From: Metapseudomonas boanensis
Lineage (GTDB): Bacteria > Pseudomonadota > Gammaproteobacteria > Pseudomonadales > Pseudomonadaceae
DNA: 61,201 nt
Direction: 5' to 3'
NCBI RefSeq assembly: GCF_018704125.1
Contig: NZ_JAGTIS010000022.1
Location: forward strand, 1-61,201
The position numbers and the translations under genes are program-made. Positions 53,673-61,074 of this stretch are shown here, piece after piece (position 1 is the stretch's first letter; every line of letters starts with the position of its first letter). The notes under the pieces are model-generated. The model saw nothing but the letters and a program-made list of their open reading frames with translations, made no database searches and was not told where the DNA came from.

Positions 53673-53855
53673 ATGGCTCTGTCCCAGTTAAGTGTTGTCA
53701 CTGGCTGGCTCCCTTGTAGGAGCCAGCTTGCTGGCGAACGGGCGCATTTCGCGAGCAAGAACTCGGCCTCCCCCTCGCTCCTACAGGGCTCTCAGGCCGA
53801 CCGTTGATGGCTAGCAACAGCTAACGCCGACAGAGTCAATGAATTCGCCCCCACA
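53673..53855. repeat. ~190-bp repeat unit, inverted copy (copy B)
   Basis: This is the reverse complement of the unit at 47155-47348, with few differences. It ends GACAGAGTCAATGAATTCGCCCCCACAG. Together the two inverted copies bracket the LysR-aldolase-YjiH-amidohydrolase-COG0523 segment and could mediate its inversion. Confidence 0.85.
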
Positions 53856-53903
53856 GAAAACGCTGCTCGCACCCCATCTGCTTTTGCTGACTGCCAAAAG
53901 AAA

Positions 53904-53927
53904 GAAGGCGCCAAAAGTGGCGCCTTC
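53904..53927 (-). terminator. Intrinsic terminator of the tandem-repeat protein gene
   Basis: GAAGGCGCCA and TGGCGCCTTC form a perfect 10-bp stem with a 4-base loop. On the minus strand it is followed by TTTCTTTT. It lies 57 bases after the stop of the gene that ends at 53984. Confidence 0.85.
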
Positions 53928-53983
53928 TGCCTTTCCAGGGTTTGCATACATCGTGAATGCCTGCCTCAGGTCTGCTCCAGGGA

Positions 53984-54577
53984 TCAGCTGATGCGGTTGG
54001 CGCCAGTGCGATCGGAACCGCTTTCGGCTACGCGGAAGGCATTGGTGCGGTCGGCACCGCCTTCGGCGACACGAAAGGCATTGGTGCGGTCAGCACCGCT
54101 TTCAGCTACGCGGAAAGCATTGGTGCGGTCGGCACCACCTTCGGCGACACGGAAGGCATTGGTGCGGTCGGCACCACCTTCGGCGACACGGAAGGCATTG
54201 GTGCGGTCGGCACCACCTTCGGCGACACGGAAAGCATTGGTGCGGTCGGCACCACCTTCGGCGACACGGAAGGCATTGGTGCGGTCAGCACCACCTTCGG
54301 CGACACGGAAGGCATTGGTGCGGTCAGAACCACTTTCGGCGACACGGAAGGCATTGGTGCGGTCAGCACCACCTTCGGCGACACGGAAGGCTTTGGTACG
54401 GTCAGAACCACTTTCGGCTACGCGGAAGGCACTGGTGCGGTCAGAACCGTCTTCGGCAACGCGGAAAGAGCCAGTGCGATCAGCACCACTTTCAGCGACG
54501 GTCGCGCCTTGGGGCAGGGCAAAAGCGGTTGCGGACAGGGTGGCGATGAACAGGCCGGCAAGGATTTGCTTTTTCAT
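53984..54577 (-). CDS. Exported protein made of 13 tandem 13-residue repeats
   Basis: A 197-residue protein. MKKQILAGLFIATLSATAFA is a clear signal peptide. After a short LPQGAT, residues 27-194 are 13 copies of RVAEGGADRTNAF, with G/S variation at position 6 and A/S at position 7; the first and last copies are imperfect. There is no other domain and no cysteine. I do not recognise the family, although the repeat seems adapted to the periplasm or cell surface. A GAGG RBS precedes ATG 54577 and a strong terminator follows, both signs of a real gene. Confidence 0.82.
   Translation of the reverse strand: MKKQILAGLFIATLSATAFALPQGATVAESGADRTGSFRVAEDGSDRTSAFRVAESGSDRTKAFRVAEGGADRTNAFRVAESGSDRTNAFRVAEGGADRTNAFRVAEGGADRTNAFRVAEGGADRTNAFRVAEGGADRTNAFRVAEGGADRTNAFRVAESGADRTNAFRVAEGGADRTNAFRVAESGSDRTGANRIS
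53996..54499. repeat. 39-bp tandem repeat array (13 units)
   Basis: The units are almost identical in DNA and keep the reading frame, with several central copies matching base for base. Because of the repeat, opposite-strand frames are also open. Copy number is likely to vary by slippage or recombination. Confidence 0.9.
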
Positions 54578-55003
54578 GATGGGACCTCGATGGAGGGGGG
54601 TGAATTTGGTCTACGGGGCCCATGTTACGGAAACAAATTCGATGAAGAAGTGATGGCTCGTGATGTTAACAATCGATGCCATTGATATGGCTATAAAACC
54701 TTTATAAATCAATTAGTAATATTTAAATCGTGGCTTATCATGGCTTCTGGGAAACAAAGTTTTACGTTGATTCTAATAATCGATTAATTCGATTTATTTG
54801 CGCGATTGTCCCTCTCTATGGCTCCCTCTGATTGGCGTTCGACCCGCGGCGAAAACGAGTTGGAAAGGCTGTAGCTGCTGAGATAGAGCGCTCCGCCAAC
54901 TGTTCGCGTTTTGCAAACACTGTTGTCGTCAGCCTTGGAATTGTTGGTCGGTGCCCCGGCTCGTAACGTGGCTGCACCAACTACAACAACAACGGTGAAT
55001 GAC
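54578..55003. promoter_or_regulatory. AT-rich region between the repeat-protein gene and hapC
   Basis: About 426 bases, with a stretch at 54650-54800 that is much richer in A and T than its neighbours. It holds the divergent promoters of the repeat-protein gene and the hap operon. An inverted repeat AATCGA-TTAAT-TCGATT is at 54778-54794 and may be a regulator site. No regulator gene is adjacent. The frame at 54911 opens before the hapC start but lacks conserved residues. Confidence 0.55.
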
Positions 55004-55498
55004 ATGAGCACTGCCGCATTCCGTACCGTATTCGGCTCCTTCGATGATTACCGCAAGGGCTCGATCGAGATCATCCAGGGCGAAGCCCGACATTACGCCT
55101 TCTCCAATATCTTCGAAGTTGCCCGGCAATCTGCGCCCTACGAGAAAGTGGTGGTCGGGCTAAACCTGGGTTATGTGATCGAGACTTTGCGCGCCGAAGG
55201 GCAGTCCCCTTGGTACACCTGCGCTCACGATGAATTCGCGATCTCCGTGGATGGCGATGTCCGTGTCGATTTCCTCAAGCTCGACGAACCCCTGGTTGAC
55301 GGTGAGGGTACCTGCCTGGCGGGCGAGCAGCCCAAGGGCCGGCCCATGGGCTACGTGCTGCTCAAGCGCGGCCATCAGTGCCTGCTGCCGGCAGGCTGCG
55401 CCTATCGCTTCGAGAGCGCGTGCCCCAGTGTCGTGCTGCTGCAAACCATCCAGGGCCCGCTGTCGGTGGAGAAGTGGGCAGACATCTGCCTGAAGTGA
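55004..55498 (+). CDS. hapC: Hydroquinone 1,2-dioxygenase, small subunit
   Basis: A 164-residue cupin-like protein, the small (about 18 kDa) subunit of the two-component hydroquinone dioxygenase (HapC/PnpC1/HqdA). It has no complete metal site; the catalytic iron is in the large subunit. Conserved parts include FGSFDDYRKGSIEIIQGEA and GYVLLKRGHQCLLPAGCAYRFES. ATG 55004 gives the usual length. It opens a seven-gene run in the order hapCDEFGHI of P. fluorescens ACB. Confidence 0.87.
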   Translation: MSTAAFRTVFGSFDDYRKGSIEIIQGEARHYAFSNIFEVARQSAPYEKVVVGLNLGYVIETLRAEGQSPWYTCAHDEFAISVDGDVRVDFLKLDEPLVDGEGTCLAGEQPKGRPMGYVLLKRGHQCLLPAGCAYRFESACPSVVLLQTIQGPLSVEKWADICLK

Positions 55499-55538
55499 CA
55501 CAGCCTCGACCGACATCCAGAACAAGAGGACACCTACC

Positions 55539-56558
55539 ATGGCCATGCTCGAAACCCTCGACACCTCCGCCAGCTTCGCTGCCGATGAAGTCGAAGCCAG
55601 CCTTCCCGATGCCGTTACCGGCTACCGCGCCTTCAAGCTAGGCGCCTTCACCCTGTCCCGCGACGAATACTTCGTGCGTATCCAGTGGCCGGCCAAGGGC
55701 CAGGAGCGCTCGCACCTGATCCCTGCCGACGCCTTCCTGCGCGCCACCATGCGTGACGTAGCATGGGGCTTCTTCTATGGCTGGGTGAACTTCGATGAGG
55801 TTATCGGTACCCGCAACCATTACGGCAGGGTCGATCTCTATGCCGGTACCTTCAATGGCGTGCTCAAGGCCGCTGGCGTCGACTACACCGAACAGTTCGA
55901 GACCCCGAAGATCATGGCCACGTTCAAGGCCATCCTGCGGGACTGGACCAACGCTGGCTTCGACCCCTTTGCTGCGCCAGAAGAAACCGGCAGCGCCTTT
56001 GGTCGCAAGCGTGGTGACAATCTCGAAGCCATCGAGCGCTTCCGTGTCTCCACCCGGCGCATGCCGGGCCTGCCGGACGATTCGCCGTTGCGCAATGACC
56101 TGCCGGTGAATCGCCAGTTCGCCGACGTACCCCAGGACGAGCCGGAAATCCACGCCGCCGAGGGTTTCGAAGATGAACTGCATGCCTTCAATCTCTACAA
56201 GTACCTGTCGCGCTCCGACGTGACCTGGAACCCCTCGGTCAGCTCGGTATGCAAGGCCAGCCTGTTCTGCCCGACCACGGAGGAGTTCATCCTGCCGGTG
56301 TTCCACGGCAATGATCGCGTGGAGTGGTTCCTGCAACTGTCCGATGAAATCATCTGGGACGTGGCGGACAAGGACGATGGCAGTCCCCGTGCGCGTATCA
56401 CCATGCGCCCCGGCGATATCTGCGCCATGCCGGCGGACATCCGCCACCAGGGCTACTCGACCAAGCGCTCGATGCTGTTGGTGTGGGAGAACGCCACGCC
56501 GAACCTGCCGCAGCGCTATGAGAGCGGTGAGCTGAAACCGTATCCGGTCGAGTTCTGA
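55539..56558 (+). CDS. hapD: Hydroquinone 1,2-dioxygenase, large subunit
   Basis: A 339-residue Fe(II) dioxygenase subunit that opens the ring of hydroquinone to 4-hydroxymuconic semialdehyde. The metal residues H256, N258, E262 (in PVFHGNDRVEWF) and H303 (in ADIRHQGYST) fall at the positions I recall for the structurally solved homologue PnpD. GAGG precedes ATG 55539. It lies 40 bases after hapC, and the two subunits form the active enzyme. Confidence 0.92.
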   Translation: MAMLETLDTSASFAADEVEASLPDAVTGYRAFKLGAFTLSRDEYFVRIQWPAKGQERSHLIPADAFLRATMRDVAWGFFYGWVNFDEVIGTRNHYGRVDLYAGTFNGVLKAAGVDYTEQFETPKIMATFKAILRDWTNAGFDPFAAPEETGSAFGRKRGDNLEAIERFRVSTRRMPGLPDDSPLRNDLPVNRQFADVPQDEPEIHAAEGFEDELHAFNLYKYLSRSDVTWNPSVSSVCKASLFCPTTEEFILPVFHGNDRVEWFLQLSDEIIWDVADKDDGSPRARITMRPGDICAMPADIRHQGYSTKRSMLLVWENATPNLPQRYESGELKPYPVEF

Positions 56559-56717
56559 TCGCCTGCGCCCTCTCCCTCTGGGAGAGGGCCGGTGTGAGGG
56601 CAACCTGTTCTCGGCTCCGTAACCCCCTCTCCCTAACCCTCTCCCCGGAGGGGCGAAGGGACAAAACGTATTTCACCCACGGTCGCCGCGTTCATCCGGC
56701 GGCACCCGGAGATTTTC

Positions 56718-58181
56718 ATGCAGAACCAACTCTTCATCGACGGCCGCTTCGTGCCGGCCGTGAAGGGCGGGACCATCGAAGTCCTGTCCCCGCACGATGG
56801 AACGCTGATCACCCATATCGCCGCGGCTGAAACCGAGGATGTGGACCTGGCCGTGGCCGCAGCCAAGCGTGCATTTCCGGCCTGGGCCGCGTTGTCCGCC
56901 GCCGAACGGGGGCGCCTGCTGCTCAGGTTGGCAGACAAGATCGAGGAGAACGCCGAGGAGCTGGCGCAGCTGGAGTCCCTCGATACCGGCCATCCGATCC
57001 GCGATTCGCGCAGCCTCGACGTTCCGCGTACCGCAGCCTGCTTCCGCTATTTTGGCGGCATGGCCGACAAGATCGAAGGCGCGGTGATTCCGGTCGAGGC
57101 GGGCTTTCTCAATTACGTTCAGCGCAAGCCCATCGGTGTAGTCGGGCAGATCGTGCCGTGGAACTTCCCGCTGATGTTCACCAGCTGGAAGATGGGCCCG
57201 GCCCTGGCCGCCGGCAACACCGTGGTGATCAAACCCTCGGAGATCACGCCGCTGTCGACCCTGCGAATCGCCGAGCTGATGAAGGAAGTGGGCTTCCCCG
57301 ATGGCGTGGTCAACGTGGTTCCGGGCTACGGCCACACCGCCGGCCAGCGCCTGGCCGAGCACCAGGACGTGGGCAAGATCGCCTTCACTGGCTCCACCGC
57401 TACCGGGCGGCGCATCGTCGAAGCGTCCCAGGGCAACCTCAAGCGAGTGCAGTTGGAACTGGGCGGGAAGGGCGCCAATATTGTCTTCGAGGACGCGAAC
57501 CTCGATGCAGCCGTCAATGGCGCAGCGTGGGCGATCTTCCATAACCAGGGCCAGGCGTGCATCGCGGGCTCGCGGCTGATCCTGCACGAGCGCATCGCTG
57601 ACGAGTTCCTCGAGCGCTTCATCGGTCTTGCGCGCTCCATCCGCCAGGGCAGCCCGCTCGATCCCAACACCGAGATGGGCCCGTTGACCTCGGCGCAACA
57701 CCGCGATCGGGTGCTGGCTTATGTCGATATCGCCCGTGCCGAGGGCGGCAAGGTCTTGACCGGCGGCAAGGCCCCGCAGGACCCAGCCCTGGCCGACGGC
57801 TACTACATTGAACCGACGGTAGTCGAAGCGAAACCGGATCACCGTGTGGCCCAGGAGGAAGTCTTCGGCCCCTTCGTCACCGTGCTGCGCTTCTCCACGG
57901 ACGAAGAGGCGCTGGCGATTGCCAACGGCACCCAATACGGGCTTGGCAGTGGCCTCTGGACCCGAGACCTGCAACGGGCGCATCGCATGGCGGCGAGCAT
58001 TCACGCTGGCATGTGCTGGATCAACTGCTACAAGCGTGTCAGTCCCGGCAGCCCCTTTGGTGGACTCGGGCAGTCCGGCTATGGCCGCGAGATGGGCTTC
58101 GAGGCCATCCACGACTACACCGAGGCGCGCTCGGTCTGGGTCAATGTGGACGCCAAGATTCCACCGCACTTCAAACGTTGA
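56718..58181 (+). CDS. hapE: 4-hydroxymuconic semialdehyde dehydrogenase (ALDH family)
   Basis: A 487-residue NAD(P)-dependent aldehyde dehydrogenase. The catalytic glutamate E248 is in LELGGKGANI and the cysteine C281 in NQGQACIAGSR; the coenzyme loop is FTGSTATG. It oxidises 4-hydroxymuconic semialdehyde to maleylacetate. It follows hapD after a gap with CTCTCCC-type repeats and overlaps no gene. The role comes from gene order with hapCD and hapF. Confidence 0.92.
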   Translation: MQNQLFIDGRFVPAVKGGTIEVLSPHDGTLITHIAAAETEDVDLAVAAAKRAFPAWAALSAAERGRLLLRLADKIEENAEELAQLESLDTGHPIRDSRSLDVPRTAACFRYFGGMADKIEGAVIPVEAGFLNYVQRKPIGVVGQIVPWNFPLMFTSWKMGPALAAGNTVVIKPSEITPLSTLRIAELMKEVGFPDGVVNVVPGYGHTAGQRLAEHQDVGKIAFTGSTATGRRIVEASQGNLKRVQLELGGKGANIVFEDANLDAAVNGAAWAIFHNQGQACIAGSRLILHERIADEFLERFIGLARSIRQGSPLDPNTEMGPLTSAQHRDRVLAYVDIARAEGGKVLTGGKAPQDPALADGYYIEPTVVEAKPDHRVAQEEVFGPFVTVLRFSTDEEALAIANGTQYGLGSGLWTRDLQRAHRMAASIHAGMCWINCYKRVSPGSPFGGLGQSGYGREMGFEAIHDYTEARSVWVNVDAKIPPHFKR

Positions 58182-58189
58182 GGTCGACC

Positions 58190-59257
58190 ATGAATTCATT
58201 CGTCTATCAGGGCCTGGCTTCCCGCGTGGTATTCGGCTGGGGCCGCCTGGACTCGCTCACCGAGGAGCTCGACAAGCTCGATGCGCGCCGTGCACTGATT
58301 CTCACCACCCCCGAGCAGCACCACCTGGGGGAACGGGTCGCAGCCATCCTTGACGAGCGTGCCGCCGGTGTCTACCCCGAGGCGGTGATGCATGTGCCCG
58401 TCGAGGTGGCGCGCGCCGCCCGGGAAGAGGCGGCGCGCCTGGATGCAGATTGCTGCGTGGCCATCGGCGGTGGCTCCACCATTGGCCTGGGCAAGGCCAT
58501 TGCGCTGGAGTCCGGCTTGCCGATCCTGGCGGTGCCGACCACCTATGCCGGCTCGGAGATGACACCGATCTACGGCCTCACCGAAAACCGCCTGAAGAAG
58601 ACCGGGCGTGATTTCCGTGTGCTGCCGAAGACGGTCATCTACGACCCGCAACTGACACTGACGCTGCCTGCCGCCATTTCGGCTTGCTCGGGCATGAACG
58701 CCATGGCCCATGCCGTGGAAGCGCTCTACGCCCAGGACGCCAACCCGATCATCAGCCTGATGGCCGAGGAGTCCATTCGGGCCCTGGCCGAGGCGCTGCC
58801 GGGCGTCGTCGCCAACCCCGAGAATGCCGAGGCGCGCAGTCGCGCGCTTTACGGCGCCTGGTTGGCTGGCATCTGCCTGGGCTCTGTAGGTATGGCCATC
58901 CACCACAAGCTCTGCCACACCCTCGGTGGCACCTTCAACCTGCCGCACGCCCAGGCCCATGCCGTGGTTCTGCCGCACGCTGCGCACTACAACCGCGAGG
59001 CCGCTGCTGAGCCCCTGCGCCGCGCCGCTCGCGCCCTGGGTGGGCAGGAGGCGGATGAGGTAGGGCCACTGATTTTCGCCCTCAACCAGAAGTTGGGCAT
59101 TCCGGTGTCCCTGGCGGAAATCGGGTTGCCCATGGAAGGGCCGGCCGAGACCGCACGCATCGCTTGCTCCAGCCCTTACTACAACCCACGCCCCTTTGAG
59201 CAGCGCGCCATCGAAGCTCTACTGACCCGCGCCTGGCAGGGGCTTGGCCCCGCCTAG
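58190..59257 (+). CDS. hapF: Maleylacetate reductase (iron-alcohol dehydrogenase family)
   Basis: A 355-residue enzyme that reduces maleylacetate to beta-ketoadipate, which then enters central metabolism. GGGSTIGLGKAIAL binds NAD(P)H, and AIHHKLCHTLGGTFNLPHAQAHAVVLPH contains the histidines of the family. AGGTCG precedes ATG 58190, eight bases after the hapE stop. The frame is open upstream to 58013 only as a shadow of hapE. Confidence 0.92.
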   Translation: MNSFVYQGLASRVVFGWGRLDSLTEELDKLDARRALILTTPEQHHLGERVAAILDERAAGVYPEAVMHVPVEVARAAREEAARLDADCCVAIGGGSTIGLGKAIALESGLPILAVPTTYAGSEMTPIYGLTENRLKKTGRDFRVLPKTVIYDPQLTLTLPAAISACSGMNAMAHAVEALYAQDANPIISLMAEESIRALAEALPGVVANPENAEARSRALYGAWLAGICLGSVGMAIHHKLCHTLGGTFNLPHAQAHAVVLPHAAHYNREAAAEPLRRAARALGGQEADEVGPLIFALNQKLGIPVSLAEIGLPMEGPAETARIACSSPYYNPRPFEQRAIEALLTRAWQGLGPA

Positions 59258-59348
59258 CGACCAGCCCCCGACCCCTATACCGCTGGGAGGGGGCCGGGGA
59301 TGAGGGAAGCCAATCCCCGCTCGCGCTCGCCCACTACGGGAACACAAC

Positions 59349-60218
59349 ATGAACAACATCCCGCCCAACGAAGCAAAAATCTCCTTCCAAGCTGTGGCCA
59401 GTTTCGCCAACACGCCTGACCCACGCTTGCGCCAGATCATCCAGAGCCTGGTGCGCCACCTGCATGCATTCGCCAGCGAGGTCGAGCTGACCGAAGAGGA
59501 GTGGCTGCACGGCATCCGCTTTCTCACGGACACCGGCAAGATGTGCGATGGCGTGGTTCGGCAGGAATTCATCCTGCTATCCGACGTCATTGGCCTCTCC
59601 ATGCTAGTGGATGCCATCAACCATCGGGCCAGCGAGAACGTCACCGAAACCACTGTATTCGGGCCTTTCTATATGACTGGCATGCCCGAGCGCGGCCATG
59701 GCGAGAACATGGCGCTCACCCCTGGCCAGCCGGCCCTCGTCCAGGGGCGAGTGCTGGATGCGCAGGGTGAGCCGATTTCCGGAGCGGTGCTGGATGTCTG
59801 GCAGACCGCCGAGAACGGCATGTACTCCGGGCAGGACCCGGCCCAGCCGCTGGCCAACCTGCGCGGTCGGTACCGCACGGATGATCAGGGCCGTTTCGCC
59901 ATTCGCACCATCCTTCCAGTGAGCTACCCCATTCCCACCGATGGGCCGGTGGGCCGCTTGCTGCAAGCCAGTAACCGCCATGCCTGGCGCCCGGCGCACC
60001 TGCATTTCATGGTGATGGCCGAGAGACACCGGACGCTGGTCACCCACCTGTTCAATCATGACGACCCCTACCTGGAGTCAGATGTGGTGTTCGGTGTGAA
60101 GGACTCGCTCAAGGTGGTCTATGAACCTTGCCAGGCGGACCATCCATTGGCGGCCCGGTATGACTTCACCGGGTCCTTCAGCCTGGCCAGCTACGACTTC
60201 GTGCTGGGGCACGCCTGA
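59349..60218 (+). CDS. hapG: Hydroxyquinol 1,2-dioxygenase (intradiol)
   Basis: A 289-residue intradiol ring-cleavage enzyme. The Fe(III) ligands are Y159, Y193, H217 and H219 (NGMYSGQD, VSYPIPTDG, RPAHLHF). The N-terminal helical linker precedes the beta-sandwich, and TTVFGPFYM is typical. It cleaves hydroxyquinol to maleylacetate, a second entry into the same pathway. It corresponds to HapG of the ACB cluster. Confidence 0.92.
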   Translation: MNNIPPNEAKISFQAVASFANTPDPRLRQIIQSLVRHLHAFASEVELTEEEWLHGIRFLTDTGKMCDGVVRQEFILLSDVIGLSMLVDAINHRASENVTETTVFGPFYMTGMPERGHGENMALTPGQPALVQGRVLDAQGEPISGAVLDVWQTAENGMYSGQDPAQPLANLRGRYRTDDQGRFAIRTILPVSYPIPTDGPVGRLLQASNRHAWRPAHLHFMVMAERHRTLVTHLFNHDDPYLESDVVFGVKDSLKVVYEPCQADHPLAARYDFTGSFSLASYDFVLGHA

Positions 60219-60221
60219 GCC

Positions 60222-60533
60222 ATGGGTCAATATTTCGCAATCTTCGCCACCGACAAACCCGGCCTGCAGGCATTGCGCAGCGAGGTGCGTCCGGCGCACC
60301 GCGAGCACCTGCGCAATCCCTATCCGCATCGGGTGGTGGTTCGCCTGGGCGGCCCTACCCTGGACAGCGGCAACGGGCATATGAACGGCACCCTGCTGGT
60401 GGTCGAGGCCATGAGCCTTGGCGATGTGCAGGCTTTTTTCAGCGATGATCCCTACATGCAGGCCGGGCTGTTCGATCAGGTGGAGATCCGGCCCTGGCAC
60501 TGGGGCCTGGGCAACCCGGAGCTGCGCGGATGA
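60222..60533 (+). CDS. hapH: YciI-family protein
   Basis: A 103-residue alpha-beta ferredoxin-like protein of the YciI family. GQYFAIFATDKPGLQALR and HRVVVRLGGPTL match the family core, with DPYMQAGLFDQVEIRPW at the end. YciI members include dehydrochlorinases that act on maleylacetate-related compounds, so a role in this pathway is plausible. Its stop overlaps the next start. Confidence 0.88.
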   Translation: MGQYFAIFATDKPGLQALRSEVRPAHREHLRNPYPHRVVVRLGGPTLDSGNGHMNGTLLVVEAMSLGDVQAFFSDDPYMQAGLFDQVEIRPWHWGLGNPELRG

Positions 60534-60898
60534 CGGACCTTTGCGCAATCGAAGACATCGCCGAGGGCGGCGCCCTGGCCCTGGACGCTCGGTTGGGCGG
60601 TCAGTCGGTGCGCCTGGTGCTGGTTCGCCGGGGTCAGGCGGTGTGGGGCTATCGTAACCGCTGCCCGCACTTCTCCGTCGGCCTGGACTACCGCCCCGGC
60701 GAGTTCTGCACCTACCGTGGCCAGGTACTGATGTGCGCTCATCACAGCGCAATGTTCCGCTTCGAGGACGGGCACTGCATCGAAGGCCCCTGCGAAGGCA
60801 GCCGGCTGGATGCCGTGGCGGTGAAGGTGGTGGAGGGGAGGGTGGTGCTAGGGGCTGATGCTGGGCAGGCTTCTTGTGGGGGCGATTTCAATCGCTAA
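60530..60898 (+). CDS. hapI: Rieske-type [2Fe-2S] ferredoxin
   Basis: A 122-residue protein. The Rieske ligands are in NRCPHFSV (C-x-H) and LMCAHHSAMF (C-x2-H). In dioxygenase systems such ferredoxins keep the active-site iron reduced. The last seven residues, CGGDFNR, are read from a repeat element that starts at 60875, so the natural C-terminus may have been replaced. It is followed by no gene; hapB and hapA, which come next in P. fluorescens ACB, are missing. Confidence 0.87.
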   Translation: MTDLCAIEDIAEGGALALDARLGGQSVRLVLVRRGQAVWGYRNRCPHFSVGLDYRPGEFCTYRGQVLMCAHHSAMFRFEDGHCIEGPCEGSRLDAVAVKVVEGRVVLGADAGQASCGGDFNR

Positions 60899-61074
60899 GC
60901 AGGCCGAAGGAGTGTGCTGGGAGTCCGATCGGGGTAGCTCTGCTACCTTTGACGAATGATTCGGCTCTGTCGGCGTTAGCTGTTGCTAGCCATCGACGGT
61001 CGGGCTGAGAGCCCTGTAGGAGCGAGGGGGACGCCGAGTTCTTGCTCGCGAAATGAGCCCGTTCGCCAGCAAGC
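60875..61074. repeat. REP-type repeats ending at the IS (half unit, right end)
   Basis: The first part (60875-60950) resembles the 39.8-kb repeat. From 60960 the sequence matches the 47.15-kb unit: GGCTCTGTCGGCGTTAGC to GTTCGCCAGCAAGC, then stops at the IS end. The final AGC equals the first three bases after the left IS copy. No gene lies in this 300-base stretch beyond hapI. Confidence 0.82.

Noticed and set aside
53996-54499. CRISPR-like array of 39-bp units
   Set aside because: Units are contiguous with no unique spacers and keep a signal-peptide-bearing reading frame.
53957-54685. Long open frames on the plus strand opposite the repeat protein
   Set aside because: They exist because the 39-bp repeat keeps other frames open; they lack a signal peptide and RBS, while the minus frame has both plus a terminator.
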